Origin: Jimgerdemannia flammicorona
Lineage: Eukaryota; Mucoromycota; Endogonomycetes; Endogonales; Endogonaceae
DNA length: 19,442 bases
Reading direction: 5' to 3'
Assembly (NCBI GenBank): GCA_003990745.1
Contig: RBNI01002163.1
Location: forward strand, 1 to 19,442
The stretch's first letter is position 1, and each line of letters begins with the position of its first letter. This document shows positions 1-8,716 of the stretch, one piece after another. The position numbers and the translations under genes are program-made. The notes beneath the pieces are model-generated. The model saw only the letters and a list, made by a program, of their open reading frames with translations, ran no database searches and had not been told where the DNA came from.

Positions 1-200
1 AAGAGGTTGAGTTCAGGCTCCATCTGCTACTATGATGCTGAGGTTGGATGGTCCATCAATGGGCCATTGGAGGGTGTCCAAGAATCATTTGGCAATGATA
101 CAGACAGCTACTTCTGTATCTATGAGAATTTTCGCTTTTTGTCCTCCAATATCTCCATATAAGTAGGTGCTGATATATCTTTTGGCTGCTTGGACAGGAA
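1..200 (-). pseudogene. Retropepsin-like aspartic protease domain, N-terminal part
   Basis: The minus-strand frame shared with gag carries a motif of the retroviral aspartic protease type: hydrophobic residues, then Ile-Asp-Thr, then a Val-rich strand and an Ile-Ile pair (about 140-90). This protease would cleave the gag-pol polyprotein inside the particle. The catalytic aspartate is at 118-120 and the threonine at 115-117. The third position of the Asp-Thr-Gly signature (112-114) is glutamate, a single G-to-A change. A stop follows about 10 codons later, so this copy cannot be active. Further on, the frame reads through a region resembling the flap side of retropepsins (a 'VADGA' stretch), and it leaves the window at position 1. 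Confidence 0.65.
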
Positions 201-2193
201 TGGAAGCTGGTTCTTGCTGTGGGATTGGAACTCAGCCCGTGTTAGACCTGGTGGTTCTCAGCAATTTGTTTCAGACTCCAGCTGGTGTCAGTTGCAAGAA
301 CTGCAGGAGAGGGACTTCCATCTTGGCTTCTTGAATCTTCTACCAGACTTCATTGTAAATATCTCTAGGCATGGTCTTTGGAGTATACTTCTTCTTAGGC
401 TTTGGAGCAGCAGGTTCCCATTCTTCTTGTTCCATTTCTTCATCTTCTGGTGGTAACTCATTTGTCTTAGGAATAAAAGGTGAGGGGGTTCAGGGAGATG
501 TTTCTACTTGTTCCTCCTCATGTTCTTCATCTTCTTCTTAGATAATTCTTCTGCTGATATTCCTAAATGGCCTTCCTACAGGTCTCTTCCTCTTTTCTGC
601 TGGGTAGACTGTCTTTTGGGTGGTAACCTTAGTAGGGTATAAGTCTAGATCACTGTAGTCTTCACTGTTGCTTGCTTTCTCAAAATCTTCAACAGGATGG
701 GCTTCAGTCTTCTTGTACTGGGTGTCATTCCTTCAGTTTGGTGGTTCAGAGTCTCTTCGGTCACTTCTTTTATTGTCACATTCAGTGGCATAGTGTCTGA
801 ATTGTCTATAGTAGAAGTATTGGACTTGAGCTCTATCTCAGACAGGGTACCTTCTTTCTTCCTGCTGGTAATTTCTATTATCTCTTGGTGGATAACCTTG
901 GCTCCTCTGTGGTGGGTATCCTCTGTTGTCTTGGTAGGCCCGATTCTCATATGTGGTGAGTTTTTCAATCTGTCCAACCAATCAGTCTAACTTGGAGCTG
1001 AGATCTTGGATTTTGCTTCTGTCCTTTTTTCCTTCCTTGGCTGGCCTTCTTTCTTCAGATCTTTCTTGTCCTTGAAGGAGTTCTTGTAGAGCTTTAACCA
1101 GGATGTCTTCTTTATCTTCTTTCTTATCATGATCACTCCAAGTAGTTTCTTGTCTGACATCAAAGAATCCTTAGGCTGCATCTACTTGCTCTTCAGACCT
1201 TCTGATGCCTAGGGTGCAGATATACTGGGCAATGTTTGGGGGAATTCCATTCATAAAGGTCATTGGGCCTATAATGTCCTGGTTGGTGGCATTGAATCCA
1301 GCAGCATACATTCTCTTCTGAATTCTTGTGAAGAAGGCTCTGGGTGATTCTTTAAGATTCATCTTCATTCCCATAATAGATTTCTGAGCCTTATGGTGGG
1401 TTTCATTTCCTGCATACTTTTCAATGAGCTAGTGGACCATGGCCTCATATTCTAGCTCATTGGACATTGCTGCTTGTATCTGTCTTGCCAGTTCTGAGTC
1501 TGAGTTATTTGCTGTTTGATAGAAAATTCCTCTGGCTGGTTCTCTGAGCTGAGCCTTGTAGATGGTGATTTTTCTTTCATCTGAGAGATTCCTCAAGGCT
1601 ACAATTCCTTCAATTCCATCAAAGAATTCTCTGGGGTCTTCCTCTGGGTATCTTGCAAAGATTGGCAGTGAAGTGGCCATTTCTTTGTCACTTTCTTCTA
1701 ATTCTGGTTCAGGTTCAGATTCTGGTTCTGATTTGCTTTCTGAGCTGTCACTGAAGATGGGGGTGCTTGGATATCTTGAGGATGGTGTTCTGGATCTTGG
1801 ACAAAGTGGAATGAGTCTAGGTATTCTTATAGGAGCTACTTTCAATTCTGCAAGAGGTTATGGTAGAAGTTCTATTGGTGAGATTGGTGAGACTGGTATG
1901 GGGTGTCTGGCTGTAAGGTCTTGGGTTTATATAATAAAATCTTCTAGTTCTTGTGCAAGTTCTTCAAAATCTCTAGTAGGGCTGCCTATATTGTCTGATT
2001 GATCTGGTTGGGGATTTCACACTGTACTGCCTTCTGGTTCTGGTTGGGATCCTTCTGATGCTGGGTAATTGGCAAGTCTTGAAGTAATTACTTCTCTTCC
2101 TGTCCAGATGCTGGTGATAACTGGTTCTCCTATAGTAGTAGAGGTTGGTATTGTATCAAATGTATCCAGTTTGACTGTGGGTTCTTGTGAGCT
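201..2193 (-). pseudogene. gag: gag polyprotein, degenerate, with zinc-knuckle relic
   Basis: One minus-strand frame runs from about 2193 to the protease. It is open at 1845-1429 and 1374-1171, with isolated stops elsewhere. The N-terminal part is Pro/Ser-rich and acidic (a Glu/Ser tract near 1740-1690). It is followed by a capsid-like helical segment (1680-1170), where the phrases 'RYPEEDPREFFDGIEGI' and 'ELEYEAMVH' are typical of retrotransposon gag. A Lys/Glu-rich linker leads to a nucleocapsid knuckle at 819-778 with exact C-x2-C-x4-H-x4-C spacing. The His and last Cys remain, but the first two cysteines have become tyrosines (TAC at 817-819, TAT at 808-810). An acidic, Pro-rich linker (about 560-400) then leads to the protease. 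No in-frame ATG is left near the expected start; an ATG at 2203 is in another frame and hits a stop after three codons. Confidence 0.8.
778..819 (-). other. CCHC zinc knuckle with two Cys-to-Tyr changes
   Basis: The spacing of the retroviral nucleocapsid knuckle is kept exactly (positions 1, 4, 9 and 14), as are the histidine and the final cysteine (778-780). The first two ligands are tyrosine codons (817-819 and 808-810), each one G-to-A step from cysteine. The knuckle would bind RNA in a working gag; this one cannot hold zinc. Confidence 0.6.
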
Positions 2194-2217
2194 AAAAAGT
2201 CATGTCAATTTTAAAAT

Positions 2218-2236
2218 CTTCCCAGTTGAGCCCCCA
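2218..2236 (-). other. Primer-binding-site candidate of retrotransposon A
   Basis: Directly inside the LTR end (ATTACA at 2244-2239), after two spacer bases, the minus strand reads TGGGGGCTCAACTGGGAAG. It starts with TGG, the complement of a tRNA CCA tail, as LTR-retrotransposon primer-binding sites do. The complement would be a tRNA 3' end reading ...GAGCCCCCA. Which tRNA this is cannot be told here. Confidence 0.55.
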
Positions 2237-2238
2237 AA

Positions 2239-3666
2239 TGTAATGTGCCTGGCTCAATGGAGGCAAATTATAAGGTTGGGGGTTGATGTAGTTTGGCTTG
2301 AGCCCCCAGTTACTTTGTCAAAAAGCAATAAAAATGTTCTAAGATTCCTGAGGTCCTTGGTGTTTAGTGATATAATAGTCAAAAGCTGGATATCTGTGAG
2401 TGATTTGTATATCGATTTCCTAATTGGGATAGTTCTCTAAGTGTAGCAGCAATTTGTGCATGAATGGGTTTCCTTCTTGGATCAACTGGGAATACCACAA
2501 TTTTGTATAGTGAGGCAATTTCCAAAAGTATGCAATTTCTGGGTGACAGTCTTGGTGCAGTGATCTCTATATAGCATGATAATCTTCTGAGTATGATAGT
2601 CTGGCTTCTCCTTATGCGATTTTCTGCATGATGATCTCTGTGTAGTGCAACAGGTTCCTTATTTGGGTCATTCTGATAATTTGGCAGAAAACTCGATTTG
2701 GCTCACTGGGAATTGTATGGTGTAGATTCTTCTTCTGGGAATAATAACTCAGATGGTGCAGATAATTCGAATGACTGGGAATAATATTAGTGGCGGATTC
2801 TCTATACTGGGCTCACTGGGAACAATAAATAACTTGGATGATATGGATTACTTAGCTGTTGCAGATTCTTCCTGAATTGACGGCTTTAACTGGGAATATG
2901 GTGGATAACTCAAAAGGCAGTAAAGTTCTTCCTCAAACTTGGCAGCAGACTTCAGACTTATCTGGCAAGCAGACCAAAAATAGACTTGTTCTTTGTATCA
3001 GAAAGTAGACTGGAGTGGAAGAGAAGAGAACCAAGCTCACAACTTCTTGGCAGTGGCTCATTGGCAGGCATATCTCCTAAGTATTGCAATCCTTCCTGGA
3101 TCAAGTGGCTTTTGGCAGGTGTTTCTCCTAAGTATACTAGACAATTGACTTTTGCTTTGGTTTATATTTAACTTTCAGACTGAGGTTTATTTACTCTTGT
3201 CTCTGGGATAATTTATACATTGTGGTTACTATCCAGTTGCTATCTGGCTAACTATAGATTTGCTATCTATGGAGTGTTTGGGTGGATGGTCACTGTTTGA
3301 TAGACAGTTACTGTCCAGGAAACAGCCACTGTTCACATTATTCTCTTCTTTGGCTATCTGGTTATTTGTACATTTTTCCGCAGCAATGGTTGCTGGTTAC
3401 TATGCTATACTAATATTCATGTCACCTGGTTAGGTTTTGAGATTACTATGTTTTATGGTTTGTCACAGTATATATTAAACTAATACAGAGGCTAGTATGA
3501 CTACTATAATATTACTGGCTTAAGAGGGCTGAAATTAGTATAAAATCATTATGATCTCACTAATATTTTTGGGTTTTCTAGCATATAACCTTGCTGGTAA
3601 TATGAATCTGATGATGTCAATCTGATGACATTACCTTTTGTAATATTGGAATGTAATTTCATTACA
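2239..3666 (-). repeat. 5' LTR of retrotransposon A (1,428 bp)
   Basis: The ends are TGTAAT and ATTACA on the minus strand. One end abuts the primer-binding site and gag; the other abuts A+T-rich flank. A TATAAATT box lies at 3217-3210 and AATAAA at 3191-3186 (both minus), so the transcript start and the poly(A) site would be only tens of bases apart, giving a short R. That leaves an unusually long U5-like part (about 3170-2239, over 900 bp). This part holds scattered partial repeats, for example TGGCAGG followed by TCTCCTAAGTAT near 3065 and again near 3117, 52 bp apart. I see no credible coding frame in this LTR; the short open stretch near 2986-3171 has no recognisable content. Confidence 0.65.
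3186..3217 (-). promoter_or_regulatory. Core promoter and poly(A) signal of LTR A
   Basis: The minus strand carries TATAAATT (3217-3210) followed by AATAAA (3191-3186), in the order expected of a compact U3-R junction. Function is inferred from position only. Confidence 0.4.
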
Positions 3667-4210
3667 TTATTCTCTCTTTAAGATTTAATATTCTTATTAA
3701 ATAGTCTTATAGGATTTTTCTTTTGAATAAAGTACATATTCTTGATATAATAATTTTTATCTCTTTCTCTTTTGAGATTCTTGTAGAATATTCTCAGAGT
3801 TTTGGAGCTCAGCTTCACTGTGTAATTAAGAAGTCTTAATTTAGTTCTTAAGCTAATTTCTTAAATTTTTCTTGACCTTTTATAGAGAGTTAGTCACCCT
3901 GTTAAGGTGTTGGACTTTTGGTCTGCAGACCAGAGGTTTGACTCATTCTGAGTCCTTCTGGTAAAGATTTGCCATGCTATATACTAGGTATATTTCAATA
4001 CTTCAGAAATTTCTAATCTTATCTTACTATACTACTAGATATAGACTAGGTGTAAGTTAAAGTTAGAGCTAGCTATTGCTTTAGGCCACATTAATAAGTG
4101 CTAACCTGTATTGAGTTAGTCATCTGGTAGGCTATATCAGAATCTAAATACTCTGTCTGAACTCCTAGATATAGGAGTTATTGACAGTATAAAGAGTTAT
4201 ACTTCTTTTT
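3667..4210. other. A+T-rich intergenic stretch
   Basis: No reading frame with recognisable content. The only structure seen is a tRNA-like stretch at 3884-3955 (listed separately). The remainder is simple A+T-rich sequence. Confidence 0.6.
3884..3955 (+). repeat. tRNA-like sequence (possible SINE head or tRNA relic)
   Basis: An A-box-like TAGTCACCCTG (3891-3901) and a B-box-like GGTTTGACTCA (3935-3945) are spaced as in a tRNA: T8 to T54 is 46 bases. Between them lies GGTCTGCAGACC (3920-3931), itself a short palindrome. The acceptor stem pairs poorly, so this is not a functional tRNA. The B box has T where the consensus has C, in line with the decay seen elsewhere. It may be a tRNA-derived SINE head; chance resemblance is possible. 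Confidence 0.3.
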
Positions 4211-4599
4211 AGTACTCTCAAATAAATTAAATCAATTCAAATCAAATAAAATTGAGAGTCATTCGAATTGAATTGAATTGGGGATTTTTTAATTTAAATG
4301 AAGTTCAAATTGAATTGAATTCAAATTAAATTGAGGGTCCAATTTGAACCTTATTTTTTGAAATATAATAACTTGACGAAAACATGTCCAAATTTAATGA
4401 TCTTTAGCTTGTTAGATTTCCTTTATATAGGGAAATCTAACAAGCTAAAGATCATTAAATTTGGACATGTTTTCATTGAGGTATTATATTTTGAAAAATA
4501 GAGTTTGAATTTTAAATCAAATCAAATTGGACCTTTGATTCAATTTGAATTGAATCAAATTGGATCTTTGATTTGATTCAATTTATTGGGAGAACTACT
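4211..4599. repeat. Foldback (MITE-like) inverted-repeat element
   Basis: The left arm begins AGTACTCTCAAATAAATT and the right arm, read in reverse complement, begins AGTAGTTCTCCCAATAAATT. The similarity continues through many AAATTGAATTCAAAT-type phrases to a central hairpin. The outer arms have diverged by substitutions and small indels. There is no coding content, so it would be non-autonomous. I could not settle a target-site duplication; TA dinucleotides sit near both outer ends. Confidence 0.7.
4378..4474. repeat. Perfect 44-bp hairpin with 9-nt loop
   Basis: Bases 4378-4421 are the exact reverse complement of 4431-4474, around the loop TTTATATAG (4422-4430). The arms start GAAAACATGTCC and end AGATTTCC. 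This is the core of the foldback element; everything outside it is diverged. A transcript would form a long perfect stem. Confidence 0.95.
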
Positions 4600-4975
4600 T
4601 ATTTTGTTCCAGTCTTTATTATTATTCTTATAGTTAATCCTTTTAGATTACTAGTCTTGGCTTGTGAAAATTTTCTTATGATATTTTTCTGTATTCACTT
4701 ATTTTATCCTAGCAATTAGTATCTTATAGTATAGTGGGTAGTAGATTAACCTTGGAACTATGAGTTAGAGGTTCAACTTTTCCAAATTCAACATATTATA
4801 TATATTCTTTAGCCCACATTGTCTGGACCTATTATATTCATTCATTCTTCTTAGACTAAGAGATATAAGTAATATATCAGTAGTACTCCAAATGAGGCAA
4901 TTCAAATCAGATTCAGATTCAATTCATCACATGATGGTTTGATCTGAATCTCAAATCTGAAGCCATTCAAATCAC
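4600..4975. other. A+T-rich stretch with imperfect palindrome
   Basis: No coding frame is recognised. It holds a tRNA-like stretch (4720-4790). Near 4890-4980 there is an imperfect inverted repeat built from ATGAGG...ATTCAGATTCAA on the left and TTTGATCTGAAT...ACCTCAT on the right, around ATCACATGATGG. The same CTGAAT/CAAAT words lead directly into the minisatellite. Confidence 0.5.
4720..4790 (+). repeat. tRNA-like sequence (possible SINE head or tRNA relic)
   Basis: TAGTATAGTGG (4727-4737) fits the pol III A-box consensus at every fixed position, and GGTTCAACTTT (4770-4780) resembles a B box. T8 and T54 are 45 bases apart. The T stem pairs partly through G-T wobbles (AGAGG with TTTCC), consistent with a C-to-T-decayed stem. 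The acceptor stem does not pair well, so this is at most a relic. Confidence 0.35.
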
Positions 4976-5224
4976 CTCATCTGAATTATCTCATCCAAAC
5001 TACTCAATCTGAATCACTTAATCTGAATTACTCAATCCAAATTACTCAATCTGAATCACTCAATCCAAATCACTCAATCTGAATCACTCAATCCAAATCA
5101 TTCAATCTGAATCCTTCAATTTGAATCCTTCAATTCAAATCCTCCAATTCAAATCCTTCAATCTGAATCCTTATCTGAATCCTTTAACCAAATCCTTTAA
5201 TCTAAATTCTCCAATCTGAATTCT
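4976..5224. repeat. 14-bp minisatellite with 28-bp alternation
   Basis: The unit TCAATCTGAATCAC recurs with a strict 14-base step at 5004, 5018, 5032, 5046, 5060, 5074, 5088 and 5102, then degenerates (CCTTCAAT...) to about 5224. Over part of the array TCAATCTGAATCAC and TCAATCCAAATCAC alternate, so the working repeat is 28 bp. Confidence 0.9.
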
Positions 5225-5570
5225 CTACATGACTTATATGCTAGATATATCTACATATACAATACATATATATGCAAATATACATATAAACACATATGCA
5301 TGTATATGCAAACATATATCAACAGATCAGTCTTCAATAGTTCATAGTACTGATAATGCTTCAATTCAAATATCCCCAATAGTTCCACACCTTCCATGTA
5401 ATCTTCACTCTAAAATCTAGCAATATTGTACTAAGATAGAAGATGATATTATTTGTAACTATTGTAGGTAAAAAAATTTTAAACAAAAAGAAGACATACC
5501 TATGATATAACTGATACTTTGTTTGATACATACATAATACTATTTCATCCATCCCCATAAACTGCATAGC
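5225..5570. other. A+T-rich gap before the hAT pseudogene
   Basis: Mostly ACATATA/TATGCA-type simple sequence (5229-5330), then non-repetitive A+T-rich DNA. The terminal inverted repeat of the hAT element might lie here, but I could not identify it. Confidence 0.5.
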
Positions 5571-6811
5571 CAGAAGTTCAAAATGCTTGATAGTTCAACT
5601 TTGAATATATATTGACACATAAAAGATAAGTACTCTGAAAAAATCAAAAAGAATATAGAGACAAATAAAATAAATATCTAAGCTGTGATGGGTATATTGA
5701 TCTAATTTTCTGACCATTTCTGTACCAATAATCCCATTTAATCAAAAATATTTATACTCTTTAGCAGAATTTCAAAATTAGCTCATTTTCTGAATTTTAT
5801 ATACAGATCAGCCATTCATAACTATCAAGAGTGATTAATTACATAGCATCTTTGGCCTCCTCAAGTATGATTTATATTTGCCAAGTACTGATACTATTTG
5901 TAAAAATATCCTAGAGATATAGGAAGGAGTATGATAATCTCTATCAGATACTTCAGATAAAATAAATAAATAAGGGCAGTACTATGACCTTTGCAAGCTA
6001 AATTATATATATATTTATAAAGAGCTCACCAATTTAATCTCACATTCAATAAGTAGAATTCAGTAGGCAAAATTTTATTTATGATTGATATATAGACATC
6101 CCCTAATACAATTTCATTTCTGGGCAATTATCAGTCATTGGATTGATCTCAATTGGTAGCTTAAATCTCTCACCCTTGACTTCATCAAACTTGCTGGCTC
6201 TTATTCTAGAAAAAAATATTACAGATACTTTTATTAGTTGTATTCAAGAGCTTGGGATCACAATTAAGATAAAAAAGAGGGCTTGCTGTTAGATCAGTAT
6301 TTTGAAGAAGATCCTAAAACAAAACAGATTTTATTATTTATTTTTGTATAAATTTGCTAACCAAATATTTTAAGTACAGATTTTGGCCATTACAATAGAC
6401 AATACTACAAACAACTCAATATTTTTCCAAGTTTTAGCAGTTAGCCTTAAATAGGAAAATGTGATCTTTAGTACAGAAAGCTACCATATATGATGCCAGG
6501 CCCATATACTGAACCTTGCTGTTCAGGACTATCTTATACACATAGATAAAACATCTGAGAGAGGAGGGGCCCTGAGTATAGTTTCCAAGCTATACAAACT
6601 GGTTATATCAGTCTGATTGTCTCCACAATAATAAGACAAATTTGCTGCACAGTGTAGAGCAATCAGTTTAGCCCTGAAAGAGCTTATATTAGATGTCTGT
6701 ATACATTAAGACTTAATATTTGCAATGATCCAGCATATGCTGGAGTTTGCTATAGTATACATTCTTTTTTCTTTAGTCAGCTGAAGCAACTTATTTTGGA
6801 TAATTGAAGAA

Positions 6812-6842
<31 letters not shown>
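6812..6842. repeat. T12-A19 homopolymer palindrome inside the hAT pseudogene
   Basis: Twelve T are followed directly by nineteen A, then AC/AAAC-rich sequence. It lies in a part of the transposase where conservation is lost and may mark an insertion or slippage expansion. Confidence 0.9.
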
Positions 6843-7270
6843 CAAAACAAAAAAAGCCAATAGATTCAACAGTAGCTACTGATAAAGAAATGCAGAGCAA
6901 GGCTCTAGGTGAAAGCAAGTAGGACATACTTAGGAATGTTGTCAGAGTTTTAGAAATAAGTAGTAATTGCTCTAGCCCCATACTCATTTTGTCTGTCTCC
7001 ACACAATATAATATCTCACTACATATAACTATCAGTATTTTGATAATTATATGAAGGATATAGTCAAAAAAATGACCCTGACAATAAGCTCTGTAATACC
7101 AGTATATAATCTTCTGATTGATCAGCTAGAGGATAAACTTGAGGATAGACTAAAGGGTTATAGTGATTTATAGTTAAGCCCAGATCAGAGAGATGCTATG
7201 GAGGTTGCTCTAAGTAAGCTCAGAAAATACTACTCCAAAACAGATACTTCTGTATACTCAATCAGTATAG

Positions 7271-7344
7271 GTATATTGGCATGTAGTCATTGTCTTTTCT
7301 AAAAACAGAGAAACCCCCACAAAAACTCACTCTTTTTTTCTAAA
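7271..7344 (+). other. Possible decayed intron in the hAT pseudogene
   Basis: Coding similarity breaks off after 'VYSISI' and resumes with 'ILDPYLKLQYH', blocks that are adjacent in hAT proteins. The intervening 74 bases begin GTATAT. They carry CTAAA-like branch candidates and end in AA where AG is expected. Leaving them out keeps the downstream frame (frame 1 before, frame 0 after). Seventy-four bases is an ordinary fungal intron length. The G-to-A loss at the acceptor is inferred. Confidence 0.4.
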
Positions 7345-7925
7345 CAATACTGGACCCATACTTAAAGCTACAATATCATAAAGATCAGGGCTGGGAGCAG
7401 TACTTCATTGAGAGAACCAAGTAGACCATAATTGAAATATACCAGAAAAACTATATACTGCCACAAGGTTCTAGCCAAAGTCCAGATGAATATACTGAGA
7501 GATCTCTTCTGTCCCACATTTACTTCAGCAGAAAGAGGAAGAGAGAGCTATCAGTGAAAGAGCTGCCATCAATAAATAAACTCACTATTTATCTTGCCAG
7601 CAACTGTGTGATCCTGCTGGAGGGCATAGAGGTACTCAACTAGTGGAAGGTAGGTTATCAGACAGATGGTTGGTTGTATTGAGCTAATTTAATCTACTAT
7701 TCTAACCACTGCTCTACTCACTGAGGCATACAGCTATATCAAACAGACTTCCCCAGCCTATATAGTATGGCTCAGAACTATCTGGCAATTCCTGCCTCTA
7801 GTACTCCCATTGAGTGGGTGTTCTCAGGTAGAGTGGATCTCATTATCTCTAAGAGATATATACTGAATACTGAGATAATCCAGATATATATGTGTCTGAA
7901 ATCTTAGTGGGGCTTGGGCTGCTAA

Positions 7926-8029
7926 AATTTGATAGGTCCTGGGGTTCATAGGTAAGTTAATTGGCCTTATGGATTATTTAATACTTCTAAAATAAAAAAG
8001 GATAAAAAAACTCAGCCTGGAGTTTACAG
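7926..8029. other. Short spacer after the hAT pseudogene
   Basis: About 100 bases without recognisable content. The 3' terminal repeat of the hAT element would be expected here or further right, but was not identified. Confidence 0.4.
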
Positions 8030-8600
8030 CCCAAGTGGGGCAGTGGTCAGTAGGATTGGTAGCAGTAGAGAGAGTATGTAAAATTTGTGGCTCTCTGCCA
8101 GCAGCAAGGGCAGCCCCAAGCTGTCAGTACCTGGGTCAGTAGGCAGGGTCAGTGGATATGGGGTTGGCAGAGGAAGTATACAAAATTTGCAGCCCTCTAC
8201 TAGCAGCAAGGAGCAGTCTTAAGCTATAAGTATCTGAGATGGGAGGGTAGGCAGAGGGGGCAGAATAGGTGGAGGGAGCACACAAAATTTGCAGCCCTCT
8301 GCTAGTAGCAAGAGGCAGCTCCAAGCTGTCAGTACTTGGGTCAGTGGGTGTGGGGTCAGCAGAGAAAGTATGTAAAATTTGTGGCTCTCTACTAGCAGTA
8401 AGGGGTAGCCCCAAGCCACAAGTGTCCAGGATAGAGGGGTTGGCAGAGAGAGTGCACAAATTTGCAGCCCTCTGCTAGCTGTGTAGAGTACCCCCAAGCA
8501 GCCTGTATCTGGGCTAGGGGTCAGCAGGGTTAGTAGAGAGAGCATGCAAAATTTATGGCTCTCCACCAGTAGTATAGGGGCAACTCCAAGCTACCAAGGA
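8030..8600. repeat. Minisatellite of about 82-104-bp units, six copies
   Basis: The phrase AAAATTTG(C/T)(A/G)GC(C/T)CTCT recurs near 8078, 8179, 8283, 8373, 8455 and 8547. Each copy is followed by an AGCAG(C/T)AAGG-type word, then CCCAAGC and a TGTCAGTACCTGGG-type phrase. Spacing varies from about 82 to 104 bases because of small indels. Minus-strand frames are open across the array simply because the unit has few stops; the unit length is not a multiple of three and I see no protein family. Confidence 0.85.
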
Positions 8601-8616
8601 GTCTAAGTCCAGATTG

Positions 8617-8716
8617 GAGAGTACTTCTGGTGGTCAGAGAGTACTTCTAGTAGTTGGAGGGTACTTCCAGTGGTCAGAGGGTATTTCTGGTAGTTGGAGG
8701 ATACTTCTAGTAATTG
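8617..8716. repeat. 20-bp tandem repeat, five exact-length units
   Basis: Units start at 8617, 8637, 8657, 8677 and 8697. Each is a variant of GAGGGTACTTCTGGTGGTCA. Units ending GGTCA and units ending GTTG alternate, so pairs form a 40-bp higher-order repeat. The array lies directly upstream of the unrecognised decayed frame. Confidence 0.95.

Larger units (their letters stand above)
1..3666 (-). mobile_element. LTR retrotransposon A, 5' part (gypsy-type, degenerate)
   Basis: Read on the minus strand, this holds the LTR (3666-2239), a primer-binding-site candidate, gag with a zinc-knuckle relic, and the start of a retropepsin domain at the window edge. The rest of pol and the 3' LTR would lie beyond position 1. 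The LTR begins TGTAAT and ends ATTACA, a 6-bp terminal inverted repeat. The bases next to its outer edge (3667-3671, TTATT) would be the target-site duplication, but the second copy is out of view. Gag and protease share one reading frame with no frameshift, interrupted only by stops, so decay was mostly by substitution. Assignment to the gypsy class rests on the gag-protease order and the CCHC knuckle; without reverse transcriptase and integrase in view it is an inference. Confidence 0.8.
5571..7925 (+). pseudogene. hAT-family transposase, degenerate
   Basis: Several conserved hAT blocks appear in order. A possible BED-finger tail (5575-5660, weak) is followed by a 'TDQPFITIKSD' block (about 5801-5840) and a 'DI-stop-TSPNTISFLG' block (about 6085-6125; tryptophan replaced by a stop). 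Next come 'TIDNTTNN' (6392-6415), which keeps the Asp of the DNASNN-type motif, and 'HILNLAVQD' (6503-6529). Last are 'VIPVYNLLIDQLED' (about 7090-7135) and the C-terminal dimerisation domain (7749-7904) with 'IPASSTPIEWVFSG' and a 'MCLKS-stop-WGLG' tail. Such proteins cut and paste DNA with short inverted ends and 8-bp target duplications. Stops are scattered, with frameshifts near 6122 and in the A-run at 6210-6216. A T12/A19 run (6812-6842) interrupts the middle. The frame also changes across 7271-7344, possibly a decayed intron. No element termini were found. Confidence 0.85.

Noticed and set aside
645..977. 110-codon minus-strand open frame
   Set aside because: On the gag strand but out of the gag frame; the knuckle relic is in another frame.
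1562..2002. 146-codon plus-strand open frame
   Set aside because: Antisense to gag; its Ser-rich run mirrors the gag acidic tract.
5229..5420. 63-codon plus-strand open frame
   Set aside because: Translation of ACATATA-type simple sequence with no protein-like content.
6706..7002. 98-codon minus-strand open frame with a Phe run
   Set aside because: Antisense to the hAT frame and partly translated homopolymer.
8024..8566. Minus-strand repeat-rich open frames
   Set aside because: They arise from a minisatellite whose unit is not a multiple of three; all frames are open alike.
8030..8600. CRISPR-like array
   Set aside because: The whole unit repeats with no unique spacers, and the context is eukaryotic.
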